Source: Hermatobates lingyangjiaoensis (taxonomy: Eukaryota > Arthropoda > Insecta > Hemiptera > Hermatobatidae). Taken from it: a DNA stretch of 64,000 nt. The stretch is taken from assembly GCA_026182355.1 (NCBI GenBank), contig JAPFBL010000222.1:587001-651000 (forward strand). Reading direction: 5' to 3'. The notes beneath the pieces were generated by a model. That model made no database searches and was not told the origin of the DNA. It worked only from the letters and a program-made list of their open reading frames with translations. Positions 1 to 11,580 of this stretch are shown piece by piece. Both the position numbers and the translations under genes were made by a program. Position 1 is the stretch's first letter, and each line of letters opens with the position of its first letter.

Positions 1-368
1 TAGTTGGTATTCTGGCTTATCTGGGGGCCCAGCAGTATATTTAGTTGTACGATAACGACGAATACATAAATAGTATAGTGACCTGACAGTTAAAATATTC
101 GAACATTAATAGCAAAACATCAGGTACAATGTTTCCAATTGTTTGCAATATTGTGCAATATTATAAAATATTATATTAGTTTTGTTTACGGACATTCAAA
201 ATTTTATTCTTTTTTTTTAGAAATTATTTTGTAAAATTTTAATAAAGATGTATTACTGTTTTTTTAAGAAATATATTTCAAATGCATGAAATTAATATTA
301 TGGAATTATTATTTTATTGTTATATTCTATTTACATACAATGGATTTTTTTTTTTTTTAAAATATACC
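1..368. other. AT-rich flank, no gene recognised
   Basis: No coding pattern or RNA gene is visible. The reading frame open from 282 simply runs through AT-rich and poly-T sequence (347-358) into the LINE that begins near 369, so its first 29 or so residues are not regarded as part of the element protein. Confidence 0.6.
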
Positions 369-1469
369 TACTTCAATGCTAACCACATGCAATGGGGATG
401 CCGAGCTTCTAATTCTGGAGGATCAGTTCTATTACAAAACATAGCAAACAACAGATATCAAATCTTGTCCCCTTCAGATCCCACCTACTGGCCCTCTTCC
501 CCTTCAAAAATGCCGGATATACTAGATATCTTTATTTCTTCTCTTCCTTCTTCATCTTCCTTCACAATCGAGAACCTTCATGAACTCTCTTCTGACCATT
601 CTCCAATTCTCCTTACACTCCATAACCACTCAGTACCGTATTTCACACCCTATTCATTAATCCGTGGTAGAGTAGATTGGGGAGCCTTCCAACTCGAAGC
701 AAGTAGTAGAGTCGAATTGAATGTAAGACTAAAAGACAGTGAAGACATTGATCAGGCTGTATTGTCATTTACAGAGACAATACACAACTCAATCAACAAC
801 GCGACAGTCTATAAGGAAAAACACTGGTCAAACAAATACAAACTACCGTCCGATATTACAAAAACCATAAGATCAAAAAGGATAGCAAGAAAGAAGTGGC
901 AACAAACGAGACTGCTCAGTGAGAAGACAGTACTGAATAAACTCACTCACAAATTACACAAACTGATACGATCATTTAAAGAACAACAAGACGAACAAAA
1001 ACTTACGCAACTAACCACTGCAGACTGCAAAGTTAATGGTACATGGCTCAAGAGTGATGAAGAAAAAGCAAATGTATTCGGAAACCACTTGACCCAGCTA
1101 TTTTCATCACCTAACAACAAACTTACTGACGAACAAAATGACACCCTGGACTCACCTTTAAAAATGACACCACCACCTAAAGCATTCAGCCCTTCTGATG
1201 TGGCCTACTGCATCAAAGGCTTGAAGTGGCGTAGAGCTCCCGGATTTGACCTCATCACGGGTGAAATCCTGTCTCACCTCCCAAAAAAGGCTATTGTGTT
1301 CCTAACATATATCTATAATGCTATATTACGCACAACATACTTCCCTGTGTTATGGCGGTTCTCAATAGTCAAAATGATTCCTAAACCTAATAAGCCACTC
1401 CATCTTCTTACATCCTATCCCGAAACCCTGACCCCACAATTTCCACAAATATCTTCCAAGAACACCTAA
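369..1469 (+). pseudogene. LINE endonuclease C-terminus plus RT N-terminus (Jockey-like)
   Basis: Recognisable element protein starts with YFNANHMQWGCR, the usual 'DFNAxHxxWG' block of Jockey-type endonucleases, followed by PDILDIF and LSSDHSPIL, the end of the endonuclease with the catalytic Asp-His pair. After a basic linker (about residues 190-290 of the open frame) comes the RT entry motif GLKWRRAPGFDLITGEILSHL and PVLWRFSIVKMIPKPNK. Just after LLTSY, where RPISLL-type sequence is expected, the frame departs from the family and stops. It lost most of the RT palm domain by deletion. The ATG at 282 is an accident of the AT-rich flank, not the real start. Confidence 0.8.
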
Positions 1470-2086
1470 ATAGCATCGAAACCTGGCTGCAAAAGTGGCA
1501 TTTAAATATTAATATAAATAAAAGTTTTCACGTAACTTTTACTTTAAAAAAAGCACCATGTCCAAATGTTACTATGAATAGCGCTCTCCTTCCAACGAGA
1601 GATGTGGTCAGGTACTTAGGGCTCTTCATTGACAAAAGACTAACTTGGAATCCTCAAACCCGACTAAAATGACTTGACTTAAAACGTCAATTCTTACTAC
1701 TGTACAGACTTCTAGGGAAACACTCAAAATTGACGCTACATAACAAAGTACTACTATACAAAACATTACTGCGACCGATCTGGACTTACGGACTTGAACT
1801 ATGGGGTTGTGCAAAACCATCCAATATTCATAGAATACAATCATTGCAATCTAAAATCCTCCGCACTATCACAAATGATCCGTATTACGTTAAAAACTAC
1901 ACCCTTCATAAAGACTTAAAAATTCCATTCATCCAAAACCTTGCCTCTGATCGTTATAGGTCATTTCACAAGAACCTTTCCTCTCACCCAAATCCATTTG
2001 TACGAATCCTTGCTTCCTCCTCACCTTCCCAGAATCCCCCAAGACGACTCAAGAGAAAATGGCCCAGGGATCTGCTATTACAATAA
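1454..2086 (+). pseudogene. LINE RT C-terminal region (Jockey-like), one in-frame stop
   Basis: From 1454 a second frame reads NSIETWLQKWHLNININK, then RDVVRYLGLFIDKRLTW, the conserved stretch after the RT palm of Jockey-type LINEs. A TGA at 1670-1672 interrupts it, then the same frame resumes to 2086 with LYKTLLRPIWTYGLELWGCAKPSNI and IQSLQSKILRTI, a typical LINE C-terminal signature. Together with the 369-1469 piece this is one element with a deletion near 1425-1450 and a frame change. It is non-functional. The 3' UTR follows at 2087-2240. Confidence 0.8.
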
Positions 2087-2339
2087 TATACTCTGGAAAA
2101 AAAAAACCCCAAAGTGAGAAGTTGAACCAGTGGGTTTCATTCTTTGCTCATGTGCATCGATGTCATTGTGTAATCTATTACTAAATATGCTTGTTACGCA
2201 TAATATGCGTAGTTGTATATTTGTAAATAAAGATGATAAAAAAAAAATATATACCTCTGCATAATTATATTTTTTTAAGCTATATGGAGTCGACAAATAA
2301 CAAGATATCTCTCAGGGAGTCCATAGGCAAACAAATATT

Positions 2340-3180
2340 TTGAAACCATGTTCTAGAACAATAAATAATAAAATCTTTAGACACATCTTACAAAGAGATG
2401 TGATGCTACAGATTTTGCTAGTCTTTCACACAGTATTACATGCTTCATTATTACATGAACTCAAGCATAGCTGGTGCTCTGTTAAATTAGATAGCTACTT
2501 GAGAAATAGGAAGTTACTTGTAAAGATTAGTGTCATTCAGGCCCGTGAACTTATAGCTAATCTGGAGCGCCCCAAGAGCCTTATTTGTGGCCTTTCTTAT
2601 TCATATTTTTTTAATATGACGTCGATTTACTCTCAAGGATTCGTATATTAATGTATGCTGATGATCTTAAATTATATCTTAGAATCTATTCACAAGACAA
2701 TGTTCTTACTTTACTAAAGGAATTGTAGTAATTTCAGTTGGTGTAATGTGAACCTGTCAGCATTGAACATTGATAAATTTATAGCAATTAGTTTCACTTT
2801 ATCAATTAATTCAAAGAGTACATGTATGATATTAAGAGTTGAAATTTGAACAGGGTTTTCAAGATAAGGGATTTAGACGTCCTTTTTAACTCCTCGATGA
2901 AATTGAACACTCACATGGACATAATTTACCGGAAGTCTAACAAAATATTAGGGTTTATTTTCAGACACACCCAATATTGCACAAGCATTTTTATGAACAT
3001 ATTATATACATCATAAATGAGGTCCAATTTATAAACGTATACCCTTGCTTGGTCTACAACTTTTTTCCACACAAAAAACCCTTGAGAAAAAATACAGCAT
3101 ATTTGTTTTAAATATATTTCTTATAGTATCTACACTTCCTCAACTAATGATACTAACTCATGGGAAAAGCTGAAATTGCT
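2340..3180 (+). pseudogene. Degraded second LINE reverse transcriptase
   Basis: Separate from the Jockey-like copy upstream. Pieces in changing frames read SYLRNRKLLVKIS, a degenerate SGVPQGS-like region, then LMYADDLKLYL at about 2648-2680, the catalytic YADD box, and further on IRDLDVLFNSSMKLNTH and YRKSNKILGFIFR, matching the post-catalytic 'DLGV' block of Jockey/CR1-type RTs. Several stops and frameshifts break it. No poly-A tail or target duplication could be assigned. Family level is uncertain; RT identity is well supported by the order and spacing of the motifs. Confidence 0.65.
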
Positions 3181-5422
3181 TTATTTGCAAACAGTAGGAT
3201 TTTATTTAATTGTCTATTTATTTATAATAAAAACAGCAATATTGAGTGAATGGAATTGGTTTTGCAGATAAGTTTTAACTTCCTCCTAAAAAAATTACTG
3301 AAAAATAACTCGTTCTTAATGAAATGTTATGCTCGCAAAAAGACATTTGCTTTCTATTCTCAATACCCAGATGCATGACAATTTTAAAAGTTTATAAAAA
3401 TAAAATAAATATTTTTAAACAGTAAAATTCATTCTAGAAACTAATTTCTAAACATTGGCATATATGAAACTAATCTTATCATCCCAATTTCTTAATTATA
3501 AATACATTTTTTTGTCTTAATACTTTATGTATTCTATTTTTGTTGAAAAATATCGTCTTGCACTATTAATATGTTTATTGTCTTAGGATCATTTTATAAA
3601 AGGTCGTTCTTTTTTCAAGTTCTCCTACCTAAAAATAACTGTCAGCTATATAACTGAAAAAAATCAGGTAGTAACTTGGGGTTAAAATGTTATAATACAT
3701 TCAGAATGGTACAAACAGTACCAACTGCTTTCAAAGCTAGAAGAGATAGGTAAGCATCCTCAAAGTGCTGCCATTGTTGAGTAGTTGAGTTCTAGCAACA
3801 GAAACCGAACTGGTGGTCAGATATAAATTCTTGAGTTATAGAATAAAAACGATTATTATTATGATTTATCTCTTTAGAAGTATTTTCTGAATCAGAGGGA
3901 TACTGATACGTCCAGAGGATTACTGTTGTGGGAAGTGTTTATTATTTTTGACTATGATGGTCATAATTAAATGGCTACTGGCAAATAATAGTGCCTAATA
4001 CTGAATTAGAAAGATAGATAACAAAGGGTATGTAATTTTTTCGAAGTTCCCTTTAAAATTGAAAAATCGTTGCAGTCAGATACTGATAATTTTTAGTTTT
4101 CAGTTTTTGATTAAGTACTGAACACCAGATGCAGAAATGTATTAAGATGAGAACTCAAGAGAACGGAATAGATTAACCGTTCAGGTATGATTGTTATGAA
4201 TGTTTGATTTAGAACAGTAGAGTAAGGAGTGAAAACACTGTAAAGGTAAGTCACAAAGGCATTGATTTTCTCTTCGTCAGGTGTAGCCCAAATACCACTA
4301 TCTTACAAAAGACTAGATTCATAAACATAAATATAAATATACTTATTAGACAGTAATCAATAACAGTCAAAACAATCACCCTGTATTCTTCTCTAATCTC
4401 TTATGGCCACAAAAATACGTTCAATGGCACTAAATAAATAGCGTACAAAGAAAAAAATGATACAATCACTTAAAAGAATATCTTCAAATTAAGAGTAAAT
4501 TTAAACACAAAAGGAAAGCTTTTTAATCACTCTGAAACATAGAATAATAATTCAAGGCAAAATAAAAGTATGATGAAAAACTGATTTTAAAGAGGGATAC
4601 CGAAATTCTATTAGGTGAACTCGGGAACATATAAAATAGATGATTTTCATCTGATTACTCAATGTTAAATTAAGTCACAGATATAAAGCATACATTTAAA
4701 TTGGATATTAAAAAATTTTTACTTCAGTCTTTATTGTTATGGTATACTGTATCTATAATAGGAATATGATATCATATATTACAGTCGCCAGAATGGATTA
4801 CAACACATTAAAGTACTGTATCATACAAAATATGAAATTTAAGAGATGTCTGAACATTGTTTTAATTTTTTTTAATTTCCATTCAAATCTTTTTAAATCC
4901 TGACGTATTACTTATTATTATTATTATTATTGTTATTATGATTTTCATTGTAAATGTGTAAATGGTTTTAGGAATAGCTTGAAAAGTATACAAATATTTG
5001 TCTAACATATACATTTAAAATAATTGTCAATCTGATGACGTGACTGCTTAAAGCACACGTATAATACATAAACGAAGCGTACATTTCAAAGTAGTCCATG
5101 CAGTTTCAAATATTTACAGTTATGAGGATTCTATATTTATAACTGTATAAAGATTTTGTTAATAAACAGAAAGACCACACAAATTAATTGTAATAAATGT
5201 AAGCTTCAAAGCTGCCTCTGAAAGCCCCGTAGTCTAGGTGTTGATATCTTGACTATCATTTCGCTGTGAATTCTAATATATCATCTCCATTTTATTGTGA
5301 ACAAACATTAATCTAACTGTAATACTGCTCAGTATTCTGTCAAAACTGCACCACCTCAGTTTACAATTACCGTTCGCAAAATATATATGCCGCCGGAAAT
5401 CTTTTTTTCTAAATGCCTGTTT
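3181..5422. other. AT-rich non-coding stretch
   Basis: No gene, RNA or clear transposon was recognised. A short (TTA)n tract lies near 4912-4940. Some of it may be ancient LINE sequence continuing from the fragment that ends near 3180, but no motif supports that. Confidence 0.5.
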
Positions 5423-5690
5423 TTACTTTACTATAAGTAAAATATAGTGATTGTAAAAAAATTCGATCTCGAAATGTTGATGCAATTACACTTTTTGTGA
5501 TCCCAAAGTCGTTTCATGAAAAGTTTTCGATCATTTCTGTGTGTGTGTGTGTGTGTGGGTGGATGGGTGAGTGAGTAGGGAAGGTTGGTGGGTGGGTGTG
5601 TATCCGAAAGTTTGTGTAGACGCTACAGCCCACAATCTTTGATGGATCAAATTAATATTTTATGCAAAAATGTGCCCAATAGATTAGATG
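5423..5690 (+). repeat. Interspersed repeat with palindromic TTTACTATAAGTAAA end
   Basis: This segment has an inverted, diverged partner at about 37255-37486. Shared blocks include the palindrome-like TTTACTATAAGTAAA, the following ATCACTAT/ATAGTGAT, a TCGATCTCGA-like box, a CGTTTCATGA/CGTTTTATGA box, a purine-rich GGGTGGGTG tract with a (GT)n run, and GATCCATCAAAGATTGTGG. Two independent copies in opposite orientation show a dispersed repeat family, probably a non-autonomous DNA element. No protein is encoded. Confidence 0.6.
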
Positions 5691-8359
5691 TACTGAATAT
5701 TATCGCAACAATGATACGCTTAAGGGAAATCACTTTATTGGTTAAAATGTGTATTTAACAACAATTTTTTTTCCTAAACTCCGGATTCTAGCGTTTAAAA
5801 ATGTTTGCGTTATCTTTAGAGCTATAAAAGCAATTACTGAAAAAAATTCAGATTTTTAAAAAGACAGAAATTTTTTTTATCAATAAAATATAAAAAAAAT
5901 TGACTTATCATTAAGTCTGAAAGCTTTTGAGGATGATAGAACCCATACCGTTTGATAAATCAAAATGAAATTATACCTAAAAATAGCACATTACGTAGGC
6001 GATATTCTGAGGTAAATCATTCTAAAATTAAATCACATAAATTAGAATTAGTAAAATTAGGTCAGATAAATGTCAGATAAAAATGTTTAAATCCTCATAT
6101 TAGCATAAAAATACGGGATTTCCTTACGAATTAAAAGTTGTTTAAAATTATGTCAAGACACTATAAGTAAGAATAATTATTAATTTTGTAAAATTAATTG
6201 TCGTGGGATACCGTACGACTCAATAAAAATGTCTCTTAAAATTAATAATAATTATTTAATAACCGAAACATAGTTCAATCTGTTCACACATCTGTTGACA
6301 AAAGCTTTATATTAGTTTACAGTTATATATTCCCCTGAAAACTTGCTACAAATATTACGGTGAGCCGTTAAAAATAGAATATGGATACTAGTACAGGTTT
6401 CTAGAGTGTTCAAGTTTCCAGCTGTAACTTTCATGGTCAAATCTTCCAACCAGAGGCAGCTCTCAGGCTGTCAGCAGAAGCCAAAACACTTTATTTTTTA
6501 ATTACTTGATATCTACTATGAAAAAAAATGTATCAACATCAAAATTACATTATCTAGCAGATGAATTATAAGTAACGAAATCAGGAAACTATAAAGAGTA
6601 GTAATCCAATAGAGTACAAGCTATGTAGGCATTAAAAAAAAAGAGAGCTTCTTAATTGGAAAAAATGAGTGCAGGAATAGTGCAGTCAAAGCTACTTGAA
6701 CATCTTTCCACAGTAAGGTAATTAATAAAATATTCAGTCCCATAGAAGCTTAAAGCCCAGCACGAAGAGGCACTGGCTGGAAGATTTGAGTCTTGGCTGT
6801 ATGATCAGAGTCATATTTCGCAAACTGAGCGCCGTTTCGCCGGAGTTGTGAAATTTATATATACCCAAGTACGCATTCTAGAACTGGCAGAAGATGATAG
6901 ATGCGTATTCTGCCTGAAAATAGAAAGGACGCTGAACACTTGTTAAATGCTTCACTCTATAAATTCCTCGTTCACAGTATCTCGTACTGAAGACAAAGAA
7001 GTGTCAAATGGAATGCCAGACACTTCATTACAGGAAAGCCGAGAACAGGCATTACATAACAATAAAAAAATGACAAACAAAATAAGAAAATCATTTTGAA
7101 GCTCATCTTCCACCTTTCTAAGTAATAGTGAACTAAATTTACTAAGAATCGTAATAATGAATTCATAATGAAATCATCATAGTTGTATTCGCCTTATCAG
7201 ATACAATATATTGTCCACCAATTGTACAATCTGTTGTAGTTTGGTATTTATTCATATTGGGGAAAGTATTTATATCTCCACAAAAAAAAGTTTTCTCACT
7301 TTTTTGTGTAGAGATTTAATACATTCCCAATACCAATCTGTTGTGTCTACATCCTACGATACATGTTTAATATCTACTTAAAATTGATCATAGCTCCTTA
7401 AAAGTTAATTTAACCTTCTACCAGAACAACTTTTGAATTTTTAGAATGCTGAATAATTTCATATCTTGCTCAAACCATTATAAATATCAATTAAACCTCT
7501 AGAACTAGAAAGATTTTAAATAACATCCACTAAAAAAGTATTAAACAAAAAAACCTATTTCTTCCTTATAATTTAAGCTCCAAATGTGCAATATTGACTC
7601 TGTGCTGGTTTAATTATAAACTTTATAGAGTTAATCAAAATAGTTGTTTCTAACTTACATACATAATTTAATATAATTTTGTATAATTATACATAATTTA
7701 CACAGCAGTTTCACTCTTATTTGATTTAAGTTAATTCTCAAATATTTTTTTTTTACTTCAATCTTCATCTTTTATTTATTTATAAACATTATTCACTATT
7801 CTATTTCAGCATGAGTTTCATCGCTTTCTAATTTCTACAAATGATATTTGGAATATAATAATTCCATGATCCGAATGCAAATCAAATTTATTGTGACTTA
7901 GCTTATTTATTGTTCATAATTAACTTTATATTCTTGGTTAATACAAACTCAATTTGAATTTTATATGTAGCATTTGATGCCAGAGGATCATTTCTTAAAC
8001 AAGGCTTTACTCTTTAAATTTATTGATTAGACAGAAGTTCATCGGGTCCTTAGTTGTCACATTTGTTGATCCACAGTCATACGGCTCTAATACTCATTTC
8101 TCTTCATTTTATCAAAATCTATCAAGTTATTAATATCATCGTGATAATTATAATAATAATTGGTTATATATTTTTTTGGTGATATTTCTAATAGTTTTTT
8201 TATAATGTTTCATGCATTTTACACTTAATAGCTGCATATACTTGCATTTTTGTTATTTCTGCCGATATTATAAATATTTGTTTTAATTAGAGTTAAATAA
8301 AATAAATGAATGATACTTCTTGATTTCATAAACATTGTAATAAACCAATCCAACTCCTG
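5691..8359. other. Long AT-rich stretch with a short hairpin and a possible coding relic
   Basis: No intact gene seen. At 6750-6940 one plus-strand frame reads GRFESWLYDQ, then RCVFCLKIE, which vaguely resembles the zinc-binding tail of some LINE proteins; this is too weak to name. At about 7256-7340 an imperfect hairpin of roughly 33-bp arms (ATTGGGGAAAG on one side, CATTCCCAAT on the other) surrounds a short loop. The rest is plain AT-rich DNA. Confidence 0.4.
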
Positions 8360-8374
8360 CTTGTCGGTTTCTTA
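8360..8374. repeat. 15-bp target-site duplication, left copy
   Basis: CTTGTCGGTTTCTTA here is identical to 8683-8697. The two copies exactly bracket the SINE, as expected for target-primed insertion by LINE machinery. Confidence 0.92.
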
Positions 8375-8682
8375 GGTTGCAGTGACAGTCCCACAAGGGA
8401 ACACACGTTGGCCAAGCATTGGCCCTTTGTGATACCACGCAATGAAGATTGATTCTACAGTGGAAGTCCTAAATTTTGCCTAACTCAAATGTATTTAGAG
8501 TAGGGATCTTTAACGAGTACCTGACATCGTACAGGCTCGGGACTGACGGTTTAACGTCCTTCTCCGAGGGACGACGTGCTCAGATTTATTCACCTCCCGC
8601 GTGAATAAATCGAGGGCCAGGTGAGGCTTGAACCCCGGTCAGTTCAGAGGTGAGCACGTAACCACTGAGCTAGCCTGGCCCA
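8375..8682 (-). mobile_element. tRNA-derived SINE, complete, 308 bp
   Basis: Read on the minus strand, the 5' head begins GTGGGCCAGGC and carries a polymerase III A box (TAGCTCAGTGGTTACGTG) and B box (GGGGTTCAAGCC) with tRNA-like spacing. A central body with GGACGTTAAACCGT and CGTTAAAGATCCC resembles the conserved core domains shared by SINEs of many invertebrates; the exact domain name is not certain. Perfect 15-bp direct repeats flank the copy (8360-8374 and 8683-8697), so the insertion is fairly young. It encodes no protein and depends on a partner LINE. It is not a tRNA gene, because the sequence after the B box cannot complete a cloverleaf. Confidence 0.88.
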
Positions 8683-8697
8683 CTTGTCGGTTTCTTA
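8683..8697. repeat. 15-bp target-site duplication, right copy
   Basis: Identical to 8360-8374. It lies immediately beyond the tRNA-like head of the SINE. Confidence 0.92.
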
Positions 8698-9079
8698 TTC
8701 CAGTATGTTAAAGCAGAGTTCCATTTTTTACTTTCAATTATAGTTTTATATCCTCTTCTTGTTTCTGTCATTCTTATGGTATCCAATGACGATTTTAAGA
8801 ATGCCCATTTCGTTTCAGCTATTCTTTTTTTCTGATCTTGAGATTAATATTTTCATCTGAGGTACTGGTTAAATTTTTTGGTTAGTCATTTTTTATTGTA
8901 CTTTTAACTAATTGTTGTACTGTTTTAGCTATCACTAGCAAACGTACCCGTCTTTGACGAAATCAAAAATTCTATTATACTTGGAATTCCAAAATATCAA
9001 TTATAGTATTATATATACTAATACCATAATTAGAAGTTATAGAATAGTAGAAAATACCATTATTAGTACAGTGTTAAAC

Positions 9080-9740
9080 AAATGCCTCTGTATACACCAC
9101 ATTAGCTGTCTGTCCGTCAGGTTTACGGAAGAACAAACAGTTGAAACCTCTGACTCTTGAGCAAGTAAACTACAGTTGACCATGTGAAAAAAACATGGTC
9201 TCGCTAACATAAATTCCTGCGTTAGATAAAGTCTCCCTTTGCGACTTAGTTAACGTCATTGCGAAATAGACTCTGACAGGACATTGCAATCATTTCAATG
9301 GAAACAGACAGTGGCTCGGAATCAATGATATGCGTGGTATACACACAGACTCCCCAATACCACATCCAGTCATTATGTCCGCCTCTATGGCATATCTGTG
9401 TAGAGCACGAACTCAGAGTTGTGTCCCGTTGCACAGTTTTGGGGCACTAAATTGCAGCATGATTGGTGCTCCTACTTAAAGTTTTTACTCATGAGCAGGC
9501 AGTCCAGAAGAAATAAATTCAGAGTCAAGAAATTCAATTAGATAATGAACTGCTTCTTCATCACTAATCCAATCTCTTTACTGACTTGTAAGTTCTTTCC
9601 TCACTATGATATAGCGTAAGAACTTGTTTGTTGATTTTTCCTGCCTGTTCATAATTAGAGTTGAGAATTGCTCGTTTACAAAACTATTTATTCGTAATGG
9701 ATAGTACATCCTCAACCCTGGGAAACACCTTTTCAAAGAT
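9080..9740 (-). pseudogene. Helitron Pif1-like helicase, C-terminal fragment (copy 1)
   Basis: Minus-strand pieces in shifting frames read FVNEQFSTLIMN, DEEAVHYLIEFLDSEF, LPAHE, then VGAPIML, CNGTQL, IEADIMTG, FAMTLTKSQRETL and SETMFFSHGQL. This is the order found at the C-terminus of Helitron Rep-Hel proteins: the 'LKVGxPIMLLxN' block, 'NGTRL', and helicase motif 'xxTINKSQGQTL' followed by 'FSHGQLYVAxSR'. Several stops and frameshifts disable it, and the conserved KSQGQ is KSQRE. Only the last quarter of the helicase is present. The helicase normally unwinds DNA during rolling-circle transposition. Confidence 0.8.
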
Positions 9741-10142
9741 GTCAAATACGCAATATATTCATATGCTCCAATGAAATTAAAATCAACTAACAATTCCTAC
9801 TTGCCACACCTGTGTATTTTCAAAACAAACTTGTCTGTGAAGTTAGAAAAATACGCTTAAAGCCCTATAACTTTATTTCTGTATTTAATTATGAATCTAT
9901 TTAGAGCCCATATTTTAAGTTAGGCATACACAAATCCAGTGTCAAAGTTTCAGCTCGCCATGTCTTATGGTGGCTGAGTTTACTTGTGACAAACGTTTTT
10001 GCTTTAAACGTCCATAACTTCACTTCTACGTTGAATTTCCAAGCAATTCAGAGCCTATTTTTTAAGTTAGACCTACACAAATATACTGTAAATGTTTCAG
10101 CTTTATATGTCTTATGGTAGCTGAGTTTACTTGTGACAAAGT

Positions 10143-10192
10143 TTTGCGGACAAACAGACAAACCGACAAACCGACAAACTGACAAACCGACA
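10143..10192. repeat. Short tandem repeat ACCGACAAA-type in Helitron 5' region
   Basis: About five near-identical units related to ACAAACCGAC are arranged in tandem. The second Helitron has the same array near 58478-58510, so it is an inherited part of the family. Confidence 0.75.
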
Positions 10193-10305
10193 GAAACTTT
10201 TTTAAGGGTTGATTCGGTTTCTCCAATGTATGAAACGTAAAGAAAAGTTGAAATGAGTCAGTGCTAAGCAATGTACAGACAAAATCATTATTTTATTTAT
10301 ATAGA

Positions 10306-10862
10306 TATTCTTGTCGTTTAATTAATGTTGGGTAGTTTTCGTTTAATACAGATGATGTTACCAGTCTAATCAGGTCGTTTTACATTTAAATGAAACTATC
10401 CTTATTTTCTCAACATGCTATATCAGGAATTTTTTACGAGAATGCTATATAAGCAAACAGGTTAGCACTAGATCTGACTTTCTCTCTTTCTCTCTCTATT
10501 TATGTATCTATCAAACTCTCCTACTCTCTCTATTTTTATCAGCCTCACCAAAGTAATATGTATCATCCGTTTTATTTCTTATAATTAATTCTAATTGTTC
10601 ATAAAAAACATAATACGTCCTTATGTGCTTGAAAAAGAGAAAATATGTAGTTACGTATACCCATCATGATGAATATTTCTCAAGAATCTTATAATACGTT
10701 ATGTATACTGCTATATAATTTAAATATTTTTTTAATTTAAATATCTGCTGATAATATTTTTTTGGTCAATATATATAGTATAACACAGGTGAAGCGTCCC
10801 TCTGTTTGTTTATTTATAATCAAATATTTCTGGGTGTGTGAGAGAGGGGGGAACTTTTGTAT
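10306..10862. other. AT-rich spacer
   Basis: No gene seen. It contains a CT-rich patch near 10478-10535 and otherwise simple AT-rich sequence leading into the TG microsatellite. Confidence 0.5.
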
Positions 10863-10867
10863 GTATA

Positions 10868-10899
<32 letters not shown>

Positions 10900-10912
10900 C
10901 GTTCATGTGTGT

Positions 10913-10975
<63 letters not shown>
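10868..10975. repeat. (TG)n microsatellite
   Basis: An almost pure TG dinucleotide run with a few interruptions. It creates long spurious frames of alternating Cys-Val or Thr-His on the two strands, which are not genes. Confidence 0.97.
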
Positions 10976-10981
10976 TCAATA

Positions 10982-11021
10982 GTTTCAATCTGTCTAGGCA
11001 ATGAAGGAATTGTATCAGTAG
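10982..11021 (+). repeat. 40-bp direct repeat, copy 1
   Basis: Starts GTTTCAATCTGTCTAGGCAA and is identical over about 40 bp to 11776-11815. The pair brackets the foldback element at 11063-11689, though not immediately. It may be part of an older dispersed repeat. Confidence 0.85.
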
Positions 11022-11189
11022 CAGAAAGTCCATACTGGAGCAGGCTGCACATATAATAATAAAGGGTGTCTCAGAATGTTTTTCGTTTTTAGATGTTAAA
11101 TAAAAAACAAAATATGAATTAAATTCGTTTTATTTAATGTTAATTTAAAGAGCAATTCTTGAAGTTGATTTATGAAAAACAACCGTTTG

Positions 11190-11318
11190 CAAATGATCGT
11201 CATTTATTTACTCACACTCATTTAATCTGGAGCTAAAATTTTCAATAACTCGCTGGAGCATCGCTCTTGGAATAGAGTTGATTTCTTCAGTGATTTTTTG
11301 CTTCAAAACAGTCCGGTT
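11190..11318 (-). pseudogene. Mariner-like transposase C-terminus, left arm
   Basis: The minus strand reads KQKITEEINSIPRAMLQRV then IENFSSRLNECE and, past a stop, NDDHLQTVVF. This matches the C-terminal end of mariner/IS630 transposases, where 'ITEEIxxIPxxMLQRVxxNFxxRLxxCIxxxGGHxE' is usual. Only about 40 residues are present. The catalytic DDE residues lie upstream in an intact gene and are missing. Confidence 0.7.
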
Positions 11319-11449
11319 GGTTTTACAGTCCAAAAGCAATGGATTGTTTAAACTTAAACAATTGAGTTTAAACAATCCTAAAAAAACAAAGTTTTTTTTT
11401 CCTAAAAAGCAAAGTTTACAATCCATTGCCACCCAACCTGAATGTTTAG

Positions 11450-11580
11450 AAGCAAAAAATCACTGAAGCAATCAACTCTATTCCAAGAAGGATGCTAGCG
11501 GGTTATTGAAAATTTTAGCTCCAGGTTAAATGAGTGTGAAGAAATGACTGGTACGCATTTAAAAACGGTTGTTTTTTATA
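11450..11580 (+). pseudogene. Mariner-like transposase C-terminus, right arm
   Basis: The plus strand carries the mirror copy of the left arm, more decayed: pieces read SNQLYSKKDAS, LLKILAP and LNECEEMTGTHLKTVVF. The arms are similar but not identical, so the palindrome is not a recent or artefactual duplication. Confidence 0.6.

Larger units (their letters stand above)
369..2247 (+). mobile_element. Jockey-like non-LTR retrotransposon (LINE), 5'-truncated and internally deleted
   Basis: The element opens inside the apurinic-like endonuclease domain, continues through the start of the reverse transcriptase (RT), then skips to the RT C-terminal region and ends in a short 3' UTR with poly-A (2237-2247). 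The flanks share an imperfect candidate target duplication: AAAATATACCT at 359-369 and a version with an extra AT at about 2244-2256. 5' truncation, a poly-A end and such duplications are normal for LINEs. The internal deletion removes the conserved RT core, including the catalytic YADD box, so this copy is dead. The clade call (Jockey) rests on protein resemblance by eye. Confidence 0.8.
8935..10305 (-). mobile_element. Non-autonomous Helitron, copy 1 (about 1.37 kb)
   Basis: Read on the minus strand it starts 5'-TCTATATAAATAAAA at 10305, directly after a host A, and ends GACGGGTACGTTTGCTAG at 8935, directly before a host T. This is the hallmark Helitron insertion between A and T with TC at the 5' end and CTAG at the 3' end; the last 40 bases include GTCAAAGAC, part of a possible terminal hairpin. 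Inside are a 5' non-coding region with a short ACCGACAAA-type tandem repeat, a broken Pif1-helicase C-terminus and a short 3' tail. Rep and the rest of the helicase are absent, so it must move in trans. The same arrangement occurs at 50293-58656. Confidence 0.85.

Noticed and set aside
947..1144. Minus-strand frame in the Jockey-like LINE
   Set aside because: It is antisense to a well supported RT/endonuclease fragment.
8620..8682. tRNA gene on the minus strand
   Set aside because: A and B boxes are present, but the segment is followed by a SINE body and lies within perfect SINE target duplications; no cloverleaf acceptor arm closes.
10737..11056. Overlapping frames of Thr-His and Cys-Val repeats
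   Set aside because: They are translations of the (TG)n microsatellite on both strands, with no domain or unique sequence of useful length.
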